Source of the DNA: JBAXQQ01 sp037131695
GTDB lineage: Bacteria; Armatimonadota; Hebobacteria; CAIYQO01
Direction: 5' to 3'
Assembly (NCBI GenBank): GCA_964638715.1
Contig: CAZWZF010000026.1
Coordinates: forward strand, 1 to 60,098
DNA: 60,098 bases
The notes beneath the pieces are model-generated. The model was not told the origin of the DNA. It made no database searches and worked only from the letters and a program-made list of their open reading frames with translations. Shown here in pieces: positions 43,985-53,900 of this stretch. Position 1 is the first letter of the stretch; each line of letters begins with the position of its first letter. The translations under genes were made by a program, and so were the position numbers.

Positions 43985-45460
43985 ATGCGGTTGTCATTAA
44001 TATGCATTTTTCTGTTGATATGTTGTACGAATATAATTAATTCCCAAGGTTCTATAAATAGTTTATTCGGCATATCATCGAAAAGTGATCCGATAGGGAA
44101 ATTAGCGCCAACGATTCCCGGTGTGGAAAATGGTTTGGCGGGGATTGACCTGGGTGTGTCATATACTAAAGTATTGGAATTATATGGTTTGCCGGATTGG
44201 ATTAGTACAACCCGACCGAATGAAGGACCTGGTGATGTTTTACAGATTTTAGAACCGGGAGTAGGTCCCAAATTAGCATTAACAGAACCAACTGTACCGC
44301 AGATGAGTTATTCGTCATACGTAGAAACTTATAAAGAAATTTTGCAATTATTAGGTCAGAGAATACCGCCAAAACCGCTGGTTCCACTGCCTTCAACCGG
44401 CACAAATGCTGATGGTTCAGCAGCCGATATTCAATATGACCCGGATCCAATGGTAACAATTGAATGGAAAAAGACAACATTGCCTTTGCCGGTATATTCC
44501 AAGAAATTATCGGATTTTTATATCAGTCAATATAACGGCGGTGTCGGTATGCCGGATATTGTCATAGTACCATCTACTGACCCTAATAATCCAACTGCTC
44601 CTCAAACCGGAACTGCCAGGCCGCCTGCGGCTGCTCCGCCTGTTGCAACTCCTGTTGCGGCTGCCGGTGGTTCTACAGAAGGATCACCTACCGCACCGGG
44701 ATTTACCAAGCCTGCCGGTGTTGCTAACTTCAAATGGGTATTTGAAGGAAATAATAAAGCACACCCGGATACAGGTTCTTCAGAATGGCTGACATTTATT
44801 GAGGCTATGGTGCAGGATGACGCTGATGGAAATATAATATTGAAACCCGCACGCATTGATGCCGGTTCGCAAAATGTTTATTCATTTTTACGTGTGCCCA
44901 ATATTATGATGTGGCAATATGACAGTCCCGGGTATAAAACTTATGTTAATTTCAGTAAAGTTAGCGGCACAGTAATTGGCGTTACAGTCGTTGCCATTGA
45001 CCCTGAAGTTGTTCCCACCTACAAGGCACTTGATGGCTCAATACAGAGAACTCAATTAACCAGCGGGGTTTCTTTCGGGTCATTAATATCCAGCGTTGTA
45101 GACCATTTCCGTTATGGTTGGCCGAGTGGCGGGTTGATGTGGCACGGCAGTTTCCTGGTGCTGCATTATCCGCAAAAAAATCTGACGATGACGTTTGGCA
45201 CTCAAACAGGTTCCCGTTTGCGTAGAATTACTTCTATTACTGTAGGCCGTGCATACCATTTAACTCAATATCCGTCAGACGAAGTTAAAGTTAAGCCAAA
45301 ACCTGTTGTAAAAGATCAAGGGACAATGGATAATGGCGGAAATCCTCTGAGTCCTGAAGGACCTACAGCACCAGGTGGTGGTCCAGCTGCTCCTCCATCA
45401 ACAATGCAGCCGCCACCGGGTAATGGTGGGTTGCAGCCATTGCCAGTAAGAAAAAATTAG
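43985..45460 (+). CDS. Exported protein with two SmpA-like repeats, paralogue A
   Basis: The 491-residue protein has a signal peptide (MRLSLICIFLLICCTNIINS). Two modules with the pattern G-[IV]-x-[LIV]-G...[VI]-L-x-x-[YF]-G-x-P are visible: GIDLGVSYTKVLELYGLPDW near residue 52 and SGVSFGSLISSVVDHFRYGW near 360. The pattern resembles SmpA/BamE-type repeats. A low-complexity Pro/Ala/Thr insert (about 205-240) and a Pro/Gly-rich tail look like flexible spacers. It is the first of four consecutive genes encoding exported proteins. I know no function; an envelope-associated binding role is inferred. AGGAG precedes the ATG. Confidence 0.7.
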   Translation: MRLSLICIFLLICCTNIINSQGSINSLFGISSKSDPIGKLAPTIPGVENGLAGIDLGVSYTKVLELYGLPDWISTTRPNEGPGDVLQILEPGVGPKLALTEPTVPQMSYSSYVETYKEILQLLGQRIPPKPLVPLPSTGTNADGSAADIQYDPDPMVTIEWKKTTLPLPVYSKKLSDFYISQYNGGVGMPDIVIVPSTDPNNPTAPQTGTARPPAAAPPVATPVAAAGGSTEGSPTAPGFTKPAGVANFKWVFEGNNKAHPDTGSSEWLTFIEAMVQDDADGNIILKPARIDAGSQNVYSFLRVPNIMMWQYDSPGYKTYVNFSKVSGTVIGVTVVAIDPEVVPTYKALDGSIQRTQLTSGVSFGSLISSVVDHFRYGWPSGGLMWHGSFLVLHYPQKNLTMTFGTQTGSRLRRITSITVGRAYHLTQYPSDEVKVKPKPVVKDQGTMDNGGNPLSPEGPTAPGGGPAAPPSTMQPPPGNGGLQPLPVRKN

Positions 45461-45468
45461 GAGATATA

Positions 45469-46674
45469 ATGAGTCCGAAATATCTATTAATATTCATGTT
45501 GTTGATAATCGGTTTATTCGCGATGGCGGATGATGACCAGCCGGAATCTCAATTAGCAAATATAAAAGTCGGTTTAAAAAGAGATAAATTAGTCGGTATA
45601 CTCGGTCCGCCGTCAGGATTTTACATGGCGCAGCCTACTATTAATTTCGGCTTGCCTAACGAAACTAACCCTGATTCCAAAAAAACTCCATATAACTCTG
45701 TCATATTTGTTATGAATGCTGATGGTTCATTTTTTAAAAATGTAGAAAAAGTTTTTAGTCCTTCCGGCGACCCGGAGACTGATAATGCCCGGTCATACTG
45801 GTGGAACGAAGTGGTGCGGCCATCAAGATTAACACTTGATCAGAGGATTCTGGTTTATTGGATAAATGATACTTATGTTATGGCGTTTACCTTTAAAGGC
45901 GATGGCCCGGACGCACCTTTGTCTGACATTACAGCTTGTTCTTTTGAACCGTTTTTAACACCAATTGGACCAGGTGCAGAGAACTATCGAAGAAAAGCAC
46001 TAAATTTCATGTACCGTTATAAGACAATTTCCAAAGATATGAAACCTACCACATATAAAGGTATTTCAATTGGCGATAAAATGGATGCGGTATTGATAAA
46101 ATATGGCTGGCCTGAATATTATTATCCGTTCATACCAGAGCAATTACCGCCAATACGCATTAAAAACGGCAAGTATGAGATTGATGATATGCAGGCTGTA
46201 ATCAACGCCGCTATTAATACCGGACAGCAACCTAATGAGATGCCAGGTGGACCTACAGGAGGAGGAAATGCGCCTGCACCTGCGCCTACAGCACCAGGAC
46301 TAAATAATAATGGTGGTGGTGCAACTACAGGTGGCGGCGCAGCGTCTGATACTGAAAAATATAAACCGCCACAGGCAATATTTGCATGGATGCTGCCTTT
46401 TGATTATCCTGAAACATTTACCAAGTCATGTTTTATGATTTATCCTAAACAACGCATTGCATTTACCATAGTAAATATGACAGTAACAAGAATTCAAATG
46501 GGGTTGGGAGTTGTGGCACCACCGACACCAGATATTCCGCGGCTTTACTGGCCGTTTATGTCCGGCGCGGCATCTGCTGGTGGTGGTGCCACGACAGCAA
46601 CTCCACCGCCGGTAGCTCCAAATCCTGGACCTGCTCCTAATATTCCAAGGTTTGGCGGCCCGGCTCCAGATTAA
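45469..46674 (+). CDS. Exported protein with two SmpA-like repeats, paralogue B
   Basis: The 401-residue protein has a signal peptide (LLIFMLLIIGLFAMA). Like the previous gene it has two related modules (ANIKVGLKRDKLVGILGPP near residue 30 and GISIGDKMDAVLIKYGWPEY near 198), a Gly/Pro/Ala low-complexity insert (about 262-300) and a Pro-rich C-terminal tail. The gap to paralogue A is only eight bases and AGGAG precedes the ATG, so the pair is coexpressed and likely arose by duplication. Function unknown. Confidence 0.7.
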   Translation: MSPKYLLIFMLLIIGLFAMADDDQPESQLANIKVGLKRDKLVGILGPPSGFYMAQPTINFGLPNETNPDSKKTPYNSVIFVMNADGSFFKNVEKVFSPSGDPETDNARSYWWNEVVRPSRLTLDQRILVYWINDTYVMAFTFKGDGPDAPLSDITACSFEPFLTPIGPGAENYRRKALNFMYRYKTISKDMKPTTYKGISIGDKMDAVLIKYGWPEYYYPFIPEQLPPIRIKNGKYEIDDMQAVINAAINTGQQPNEMPGGPTGGGNAPAPAPTAPGLNNNGGGATTGGGAASDTEKYKPPQAIFAWMLPFDYPETFTKSCFMIYPKQRIAFTIVNMTVTRIQMGLGVVAPPTPDIPRLYWPFMSGAASAGGGATTATPPPVAPNPGPAPNIPRFGGPAPD

Positions 46675-46695
46675 TTTAAATAAAGATGGGTGATT

Positions 46696-48021
46696 ATGAA
46701 AAAGTTCGATTACAAGAGTGTTAACTACATTTTGTTATTGGTGTGTATGTTCCTGGTGGGATATTTCTCGCAAAGAAGCATGGATAAGCCAGTATTCGCA
46801 TTATCATTTAATTCCACTGAAGGTTTATCAGTAATTGATAAGTCAGTATCATTGGTTTCTATACAGGTAATTCAGGATGCCATGCGCCAGGTTACCCGGC
46901 AATATGTAGAACCGATATCTGAAGAGAAGTCGCGGGCGATGGCTTATTCGGCAATTAAAGGCATGCTGCTGCCGTTAAATGATCCTTATACCAGATTTAT
47001 GGATCCTACCGAATTGAAAGAGTTCCGTGAAGAAACCGACGGACATTTTGCCGGAATTGGGGCAACTTTATCGATGGAAGAAGTACCCGCTCTTAAAGAC
47101 GAAGGACATGGCACCAGAGCACCGATTTTATGTCCGGTATGCGGAAGTATTATCTCTGATGTTAAAACTTATCGCGTTATAATAGTAGAGCCATTGCCAA
47201 ATACTCCGGCGAAAAAAGCTGGACTTATGCCTGGTGATGTAATTCTCAAAGTAAACGATAAACCAACTGACGGTTTAATGGTTGACGAAGTAACTGACAT
47301 GATTCGCGGTAAAGAAGGTGAAAAAGTTACTCTGCTATTAGCAAGAAAAGGCGAAGGAAAGACAATATCTGTAACCATTACACGCGCTGTTATTGAAGTG
47401 CCAGCGGTTGAGTATAGAATGATTGAAGGCAATATCGGGTATTTGCGGTTGATTCAATTTAATCAAAAAACTGGGGATGAAACAGAAGCTGCTTTAGTTG
47501 ATTTGAAGAGCAAAGGCGCAAAAGGTATACTGCTTGATTTGCGTAATAATCCCGGCGGTTTGCTTGATGTATGTATAAGAATTTCTACAATGTTCCTGCC
47601 GCAGGACAACAAGTTGATAGTATCAACCAAGAGTCGCGGCGGATATAAAGATGAATACAACCGATTGGATGAATCTCAAATTTGCGCATTGCCAATGACT
47701 GTTCTGGTGAATAAAGGCAGCGCAAGCGCATCAGAGATTTTATCCGGCGCATTGAAAGATTATAAGCGGGCAAAACTGGTGGGTGAAGCTACATTTGGGA
47801 AAGCTTTAGTACAAACTGTAATTCCATTGGGAACTCCAGAATATCCATGCGCAATGCCGGTTACTACTGCACATTATTATACCCCCAGCGGTTATGACCT
47901 TGCGAAAAAAGGTATCAGTCCTGATATTGCAGTTGCTTTAGATAAAGATACCAAACACATGGATGAAAAAGATAATCAAGCCCAGGTTGCATTGAAAGAC
48001 TTGAAAGAAAAAATGAAATAA
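46696..48021 (+). CDS. S41 C-terminal processing peptidase with CPVC insertion in the PDZ domain
   Basis: The 441-residue protease has an N-terminal span (about 8-25), an S41 N-terminal helical region, a PDZ domain (about 110-230) and the S41 core with LLDLRNNPGGLLD, the serine motif NKGSASASEI and the Lys in FGKALVQT, the serine-lysine dyad of CtpA/Prc. Between the first PDZ strands, about 27 extra residues contain CPVC (Cys146 and Cys149), absent from ordinary CtpA; it may bind metal or form a disulfide. The ATG at 46696 follows GATGGGTG; a GTG at 46690 is an alternative. It trims exported proteins, plausibly the two paralogues upstream. Confidence 0.9.
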   Translation: MKKFDYKSVNYILLLVCMFLVGYFSQRSMDKPVFALSFNSTEGLSVIDKSVSLVSIQVIQDAMRQVTRQYVEPISEEKSRAMAYSAIKGMLLPLNDPYTRFMDPTELKEFREETDGHFAGIGATLSMEEVPALKDEGHGTRAPILCPVCGSIISDVKTYRVIIVEPLPNTPAKKAGLMPGDVILKVNDKPTDGLMVDEVTDMIRGKEGEKVTLLLARKGEGKTISVTITRAVIEVPAVEYRMIEGNIGYLRLIQFNQKTGDETEAALVDLKSKGAKGILLDLRNNPGGLLDVCIRISTMFLPQDNKLIVSTKSRGGYKDEYNRLDESQICALPMTVLVNKGSASASEILSGALKDYKRAKLVGEATFGKALVQTVIPLGTPEYPCAMPVTTAHYYTPSGYDLAKKGISPDIAVALDKDTKHMDEKDNQAQVALKDLKEKMK

Positions 48022-48044
48022 GTGAAATAAGTGAATATAAACCG

Positions 48045-48860
48045 ATGATGAAACGTATTGAATTGTGGAATGTATATGTAATGAGAAAAATTTTACTATT
48101 TTTTATCATCGGTTTATTTGTCGCGTCCAACGCTGATATGGTTAAAATAAAAATGACTATAGACAACGTTGAACGTTATGCCTTGGTTTATCCTGGTGAA
48201 AAAGCTGCTACTGAAGCAACTCCGGTAGTGTTAGCTTTTCATGGATATGGCACCAACGCGATTCAGATGTCTTACTATGATATTCACCTTGAATGGCCGG
48301 AAGCAACCGTAGTATATCCCCAGGGATATAAATGCGGCAATAGAATGAAAGATGGCTGGCAGCACGCATTAGGAGAAAATGGCGACCGTGATGTGAAGTT
48401 TGTCGGTGAATTGCTGAAAGAAATCAAGAAAAGATATAAAGTAGATTCGACACGAATCTATGCTACCGGCATGTCAAACGGCGCCTTATTCTGTTACGTA
48501 TTAATGGCTGAAATGCCGGATACCTTTGCCGCTTATGCTCCCGTATGCGGAGCGTCACAATTAATGGAAAAGATTGATACTCCAAGGCCGATGATGTTCA
48601 TATTTGGAGCAAAAGACACTAATATGCCAATAAGCTGGGGGTTGTGGGTATTGCAATACGCCAAGAAATTAAATAGCTGCAACGACAACAGAACTGAATG
48701 GCTGCCCGGATATTTCTTGTATTCTCCAATAAATAAAACCGGATGCAAACTAATATGGCGTGTGCATCCGGATGGACATATTTGGCCTAATGACGCTACC
48801 GAAAACATCGTTCGATTTTTCAAAGGTGAAAAACTTGCAGACGATCAGGTTGATGATTAA
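48045..48860 (+). CDS. Exported alpha/beta hydrolase of the PHB-depolymerase/feruloyl-esterase type
   Basis: The 271-residue protein has a hydrophobic export signal (RKILLFFIIGLFVASNA). The esterase core shows the oxyanion strand VVLAFHGYGTN, nucleophile Ser in YATGMSNGALF, an Asp in FGAKDTNMP and a His in VHPDGHIWP, a full catalytic triad. The LpqC/PHB-depolymerase group acts on polyesters or carbohydrate esters; the substrate here is unknown. ATG at 48081 would give a more typical signal peptide, and neither start has a good ribosome site. Its stop overlaps the stop of the convergent gene by four bases. Confidence 0.82.
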   Translation: MMKRIELWNVYVMRKILLFFIIGLFVASNADMVKIKMTIDNVERYALVYPGEKAATEATPVVLAFHGYGTNAIQMSYYDIHLEWPEATVVYPQGYKCGNRMKDGWQHALGENGDRDVKFVGELLKEIKKRYKVDSTRIYATGMSNGALFCYVLMAEMPDTFAAYAPVCGASQLMEKIDTPRPMMFIFGAKDTNMPISWGLWVLQYAKKLNSCNDNRTEWLPGYFLYSPINKTGCKLIWRVHPDGHIWPNDATENIVRFFKGEKLADDQVDD

Positions 48861-50944
48861 CTTTTAATAATTTCTGCCATTTGCTCACTTGAAATAGATG
48901 GCGAAATACATTCTCCCTGTAATATATCATAATTTCTGTCTATAAAGAATTTCTTTTGTGCTTCATTTTCTATTCCGCTTGCAACAATTATCTTGTCTGA
49001 CTGGTGAGAAATATCTACAGCCACCTGTGCTAATAAACTGTGATAATAATCATTATTAACATTTCTGGTTATAGATTTGTCAAGACGATATTTATTAACT
49101 GCTAATGTTTTTAATTGTGCAAATGCAGATACACCTAAACCGAAGTTATCAATTGAAGATTTAAAACCGGATTTCCGTAATAAATCAAAAGCAAGTTGGC
49201 TGCGATGGGGGTGACGAGAGATAATATTTTCATCAACTTGAATTTCTAATTCACCAGAACTGATTCCATATTTAGCAGCAATCTCTGATAAATTTTCAAC
49301 AGCATTGTCACTAAAGAACATTTCGGCAGATATTTTAAATCCTACTGTATTTGGAGCATATCCGGCGACTTTCCATTTTAAGTATTCACGACAGACTGCG
49401 CCAGTTACCGCTAAATCAAAATCAATATCAAATGATGCGTCGACAGCTTTTTGCATGAGAGTTTGTGTATCAACGAGAGTGCCATCTTTTTGTTGCCATA
49501 CAGGCAATGCTGTAACATTGTCCGTATTTCCTGAAATTACATTCATTTCAGGTGAAAATAATAAATTTATTTCTCCATTTTCAATGGCAGAAAGAAGTTT
49601 TATGCGATTTTGAGCTATTGCGGTGCTGCTTTGTTCAATGCATTGTTCATCAAAAAATCTATACGTATTTTTCCCTGCTGCTTTTGCTTCGTAAAGTGCA
49701 TAATCGGCTAATTGCATCAATACACTCGCATCTTCATGGTCATTCGGATACAAACTAATACCCAAACTCATTTGTACATCAAATTCACCTTCATCTAATT
49801 TAACTGGTGTTTTGAATGCATGTAATACTTTCTTAGCGACTTCAGCAGCATTATTAGCTGATTTCAAATCAACTATCAGCAAACAGAATTCATCGCCACC
49901 TAAACGAGCTACTGAATCGCTCAATCTGATAACATTTGATAATCTATTACCGACTTCAATCAGTAATTTATCGCCGGATTGATGACCATATAACGAGTTT
50001 ACTTGTTTGAAACCATCTAAATCGACAAATATTACTGCCAGCAGGCTTTTATTGATTCTGGCATTTGCTATAGCAGTGCTTAAACGGTCATTGAAATAGG
50101 TGCGATTTGGCAGGTCTGTTAACGAATCGTGCATTGCCTGGTGTTTATATGATAATTCACGTTCTTTACTTTCTGTGATATCTTTTTGAGTTCCAACTAA
50201 TCGAATAGGATTATTCTTCTCATCTCTCTCAACTACCACGCCACGATACATCATCCAACGATAGGTGCCATCTTTCGTGAGTAATCTCATTTCTGATTCA
50301 TAAGCGGGTGTTTCATTTTTTAGATGATTTGCCAATGTAGCAATAGCAACGGGAATATCATCATGATGAATTAATAATTCCCATGAGTTTATGCTGTTAA
50401 TTATGTCATCAGATGCGTACCCCAACATTTCACACCATCGCGGCGAGTAGTAAGCATGTCCAGTGATGATATTCCAATCCCAAACGCCATCATTCATGGA
50501 TTGCATTGCTAATGTAATCCGTTCATCAGCAGGTTTTTCTTTTTCATGTTCTGCCAATATTGCTTCCTGAGATGAAATTACCCTTGCACCTACACGCAGG
50601 ATAGATCGAAGTTGTTCCGGGATAAATGGCTTGGTAAGATAATTATCAACACCAGCTTCCATTCCTTCCAAATAATCAGCCTGCCCGCTTTTTGATGTCA
50701 GCAGAATTATATATGTGTAGGCAGCAGTATTTTTTTCTCTTATTTTCCGGCAAACTTCTATTCCCTCTAATCCACCAGGCATTATCCAGTCTAAGATGGC
50801 AATCCTTGGTCCATCAACGGAATTAAGCTCTGTTAGTGCAGATTCTCCGTCTGAAGCGGTTATTACTGTATGTCCCCATGATGTTAATAAGTGGGTAAGC
50901 ATATCTCGGGTAATATCATCGTCATCTGCAATTAATATGTGCAT
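48857..50944 (-). CDS. REC-PAS-GGDEF-EAL c-di-GMP protein with degenerate EAL domain
   Basis: The 695-residue protein has a receiver domain (1-120, Asp52 in ILDWIMPGG), a PAS domain (about 145-262), a GGDEF domain (about 270-435) with intact ARLGGDEF, and an EAL-fold domain (about 445-690). The EAL motifs are eroded: TALPVW stands for EALLRW, DNFGLG for DDFGTG and SGIEN for EGVET. So it should make c-di-GMP but not break it down; the EAL part may bind the ligand. GAGGAC precedes the ATG. It follows the hybrid kinase by 15 bp and is probably its target. Confidence 0.9.
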   Translation of the reverse strand: MHILIADDDDITRDMLTHLLTSWGHTVITASDGESALTELNSVDGPRIAILDWIMPGGLEGIEVCRKIREKNTAAYTYIILLTSKSGQADYLEGMEAGVDNYLTKPFIPEQLRSILRVGARVISSQEAILAEHEKEKPADERITLAMQSMNDGVWDWNIITGHAYYSPRWCEMLGYASDDIINSINSWELLIHHDDIPVAIATLANHLKNETPAYESEMRLLTKDGTYRWMMYRGVVVERDEKNNPIRLVGTQKDITESKERELSYKHQAMHDSLTDLPNRTYFNDRLSTAIANARINKSLLAVIFVDLDGFKQVNSLYGHQSGDKLLIEVGNRLSNVIRLSDSVARLGGDEFCLLIVDLKSANNAAEVAKKVLHAFKTPVKLDEGEFDVQMSLGISLYPNDHEDASVLMQLADYALYEAKAAGKNTYRFFDEQCIEQSSTAIAQNRIKLLSAIENGEINLLFSPEMNVISGNTDNVTALPVWQQKDGTLVDTQTLMQKAVDASFDIDFDLAVTGAVCREYLKWKVAGYAPNTVGFKISAEMFFSDNAVENLSEIAAKYGISSGELEIQVDENIISRHPHRSQLAFDLLRKSGFKSSIDNFGLGVSAFAQLKTLAVNKYRLDKSITRNVNNDYYHSLLAQVAVDISHQSDKIIVASGIENEAQKKFFIDRNYDILQGECISPSISSEQMAEIIKS

Positions 50945-50959
50945 AAATGTCCTCGCTTA

Positions 50960-53900
50960 TTATTTCAGGAAATCGCTATTTAAGACAAAATATTTTAGTC
51001 GATTGAATTCTATAATAGAATTTTTTAATACTTCTTCAGCATCAGTTAAATTATTGTTAGTTCCCATATTTTGCATCAATTCATTATATTCGCGTAATTT
51101 ATTTGCCGCGATAGTAGCAGATGCTCCCTTGATTTTATGTGCCAGTTTACCAAATGCCTCAGCATTATTTGTATTTAATAATTCCTGTAAATCAGCTAAA
51201 TCAACAGGAGTTCTCTCTATAAAACGTAAAACAACTGATTTTGCAAATTCCTTGCTTCCCGCACATCTTTCTATCAATTCGGGAATATTTATCGGAACGT
51301 CTTCATCTATGTCAACATGAACATAGTTGGAAGTATCAATTATAGATTCCATATTTTCAGAAACGTTATTTCTATTTTGCAGCCATTTCTCAATCATTGC
51401 TATTAATTTAGCCGGCGCAACAGGTTTTGATAAATAATCATCCATCCCGCTATGAAGACATTTTTCCTGGTCTTCGCGGGTAGCGTTAGCAGTCAGCGCA
51501 ATTATCGGTAAATGTTGTCCGGTATCTTCCTCTAATTTTCGAACGCGTTTTGTACATTCAAATCCATCTAAAATCGGCATTTGACAATCCATCAATACAA
51601 GGTCATATTTATGGTCGGAAATAGCATCAAATGCTTCCTTTCCGTTATTTGTTATTTGAACAGAATAACCGCTTCTGCTTAGTATTTCTGATACCACCAT
51701 CTGATTTACTTCGTTGTCTTCTGCCAATAATATCTTATCGTTATGGATATAATTTGTATCAGTTGTTTCGTCACATTCTTTCAATGTAATATTATCCTGA
51801 TACAATACAGACATTAAAGAATCTAATAATACTGATTGACGAATAGGTTTTGTAATTGTTGAGCTAAAATTTATAGCTTTAAACTCTTCATCGTCAGTCG
51901 GCGCATCCATTGAACTGAATAGAATTAACTTTAAATCCTGCAGAGTTGGGTCTTTTTTAATTGCTTTTGCCAGATCAATGCCATTCATTACCGGCATTTG
52001 ATAGTCGATTATAGCCAGATCAAATTTTTTGCCTTCAGCGCATCTAATTCGTAATTTTTTCAGTGCCGGGCCAGAACCTTCTGCTGTTTCTACTGCTATG
52101 CCCCAATGGGTCAGTTGGTCAAATAATATCTGGCGATTAACTTCATGGTCATCAACTACTAATATTGATTTACCCTTTAAGACATCTACTTTGCTTGCTC
52201 TTGTTTTCTCTTCTTCCGGGACATTTTGTGATATTTCTAAAGGCAAGGTAAACCAGAATGTACTGCCGCTTCCGATTTCTGATTCAACATTAATTACGCC
52301 ACCCATCATGTCTACGATGCTTTTACTGATAACAAGACCGAGTCCAGTACCACCATATTTTCGTGTTGTTGATGCGTCTACTTGAGAGAAGGACTTGAAT
52401 AGCCTGTCGCGTCGTTCAGGTGGTATGCCTATACCGGAATCACGTACGCTGAATCTTAATACTACCTTATTGTTGTTGGTGCTTTCAACTGTACATCCAG
52501 CAACAATTTCACCTTTATCGGTGAATTTGATAGCATTGCCGATCAGATTTGTTAACACTTGTCGTATTCTTACGCTGTCGCCAAGTACATATCGAGGCAC
52601 ATCTGGTGATATATAAGTGATTAATTCAATACCTTTTGTCATAGCACGATGAGAAAAGGTCTCTGCTAAATCTTCAATAGAATCGCGAAGATTGAAGGGT
52701 TCTTCTTCTAAATCTAATCTGCCGGCTTCTATTTTTGAGAAATCAAGAATATCATTTATTACATCTAATAAAACTTCTGCTGAGTTTACAATTGTTTTTA
52801 GATATCGCTGTTGCCGATTATCTAAAGTCGTATCAAGCATTAGATGGCTCATGCCAATAACTCCGTTTAACGGAGTGCGTATTTCATGGCTCATATTAGC
52901 GAGGAATTCGCTTTTAGCCTGGCTTGCGGTCTGTGCGTTATTCATAGCTAATCTTAACTCGGTTTCCATCCGCAGTCTTTCACTGATATCAATGAAAGAT
53001 TCTACCAGATGTTGTCGCCCATGCAGATTAGTTATAATTACAGTTTTTAATATTGGTATGCGTTTACCGGTAACGGTAATCAACTCGCGTTCAGAATGTG
53101 CCATTGGCAATCCATGGTCTGTAATCGGACACTGGCCATGTTCTGATTGTATAAATTTATGGCATTTATTACCGCGAATAGTATCCTGGGTTTCGCCAAT
53201 CATTTCTGCCGCTGCCTGGTTCAAATCTTCTATAATATGAGTTTCGGCGTCAACAACAATGATTCCAACCTGGGCAGAGTCGAATATTGCACGGGTGAAC
53301 TCTTCACGTTCACGTAAAATATTCTCTCCCTGCAGCCGTTGGATTGCTATTCCCAATGAACTGGCTGCGGCTGATAATGCTGATACTTCTGAGTCTGTCC
53401 AGGTACGGTCATAACTTAATTCATCAAAGCCAATAAATCCCCAGAATGTTTCATCAATAATAATCGGTATAACCAGAAAAGATTCGACGTTTCTTGTGGA
53501 TAACAATTCTTGCTCTTCAGGTGGTAGATTCTTAATAATTCCATGCACCGGGTTGCCGATGCGCAGAATATCATACCATCTTGAAAGCGTTTTTATGTAT
53601 GAAATTTTCTGTAATTCCGGGTTATTAATGTTTACTGATAAATGTTCCCATGACCATTCAAATCGCTGACTGGTGAATATTTCACCGGTTAATTTATCAG
53701 TATGATTTTCAAATACGTAAACCCGACCGACATTTACTGCTTCTCCAAGTGTACGTAATGCTTTTCTTACAGCTTCAGTAAAGTTTGTCTCGGCAAATAA
53801 TAATTGGATAGATTCGGATACGCCATTCAATATGCGGTCGCGGGTATTAAGTGCTGCTTCTGCCAGATGCCGTTCGCTGACATCGCGAAGAGTACCTGCT

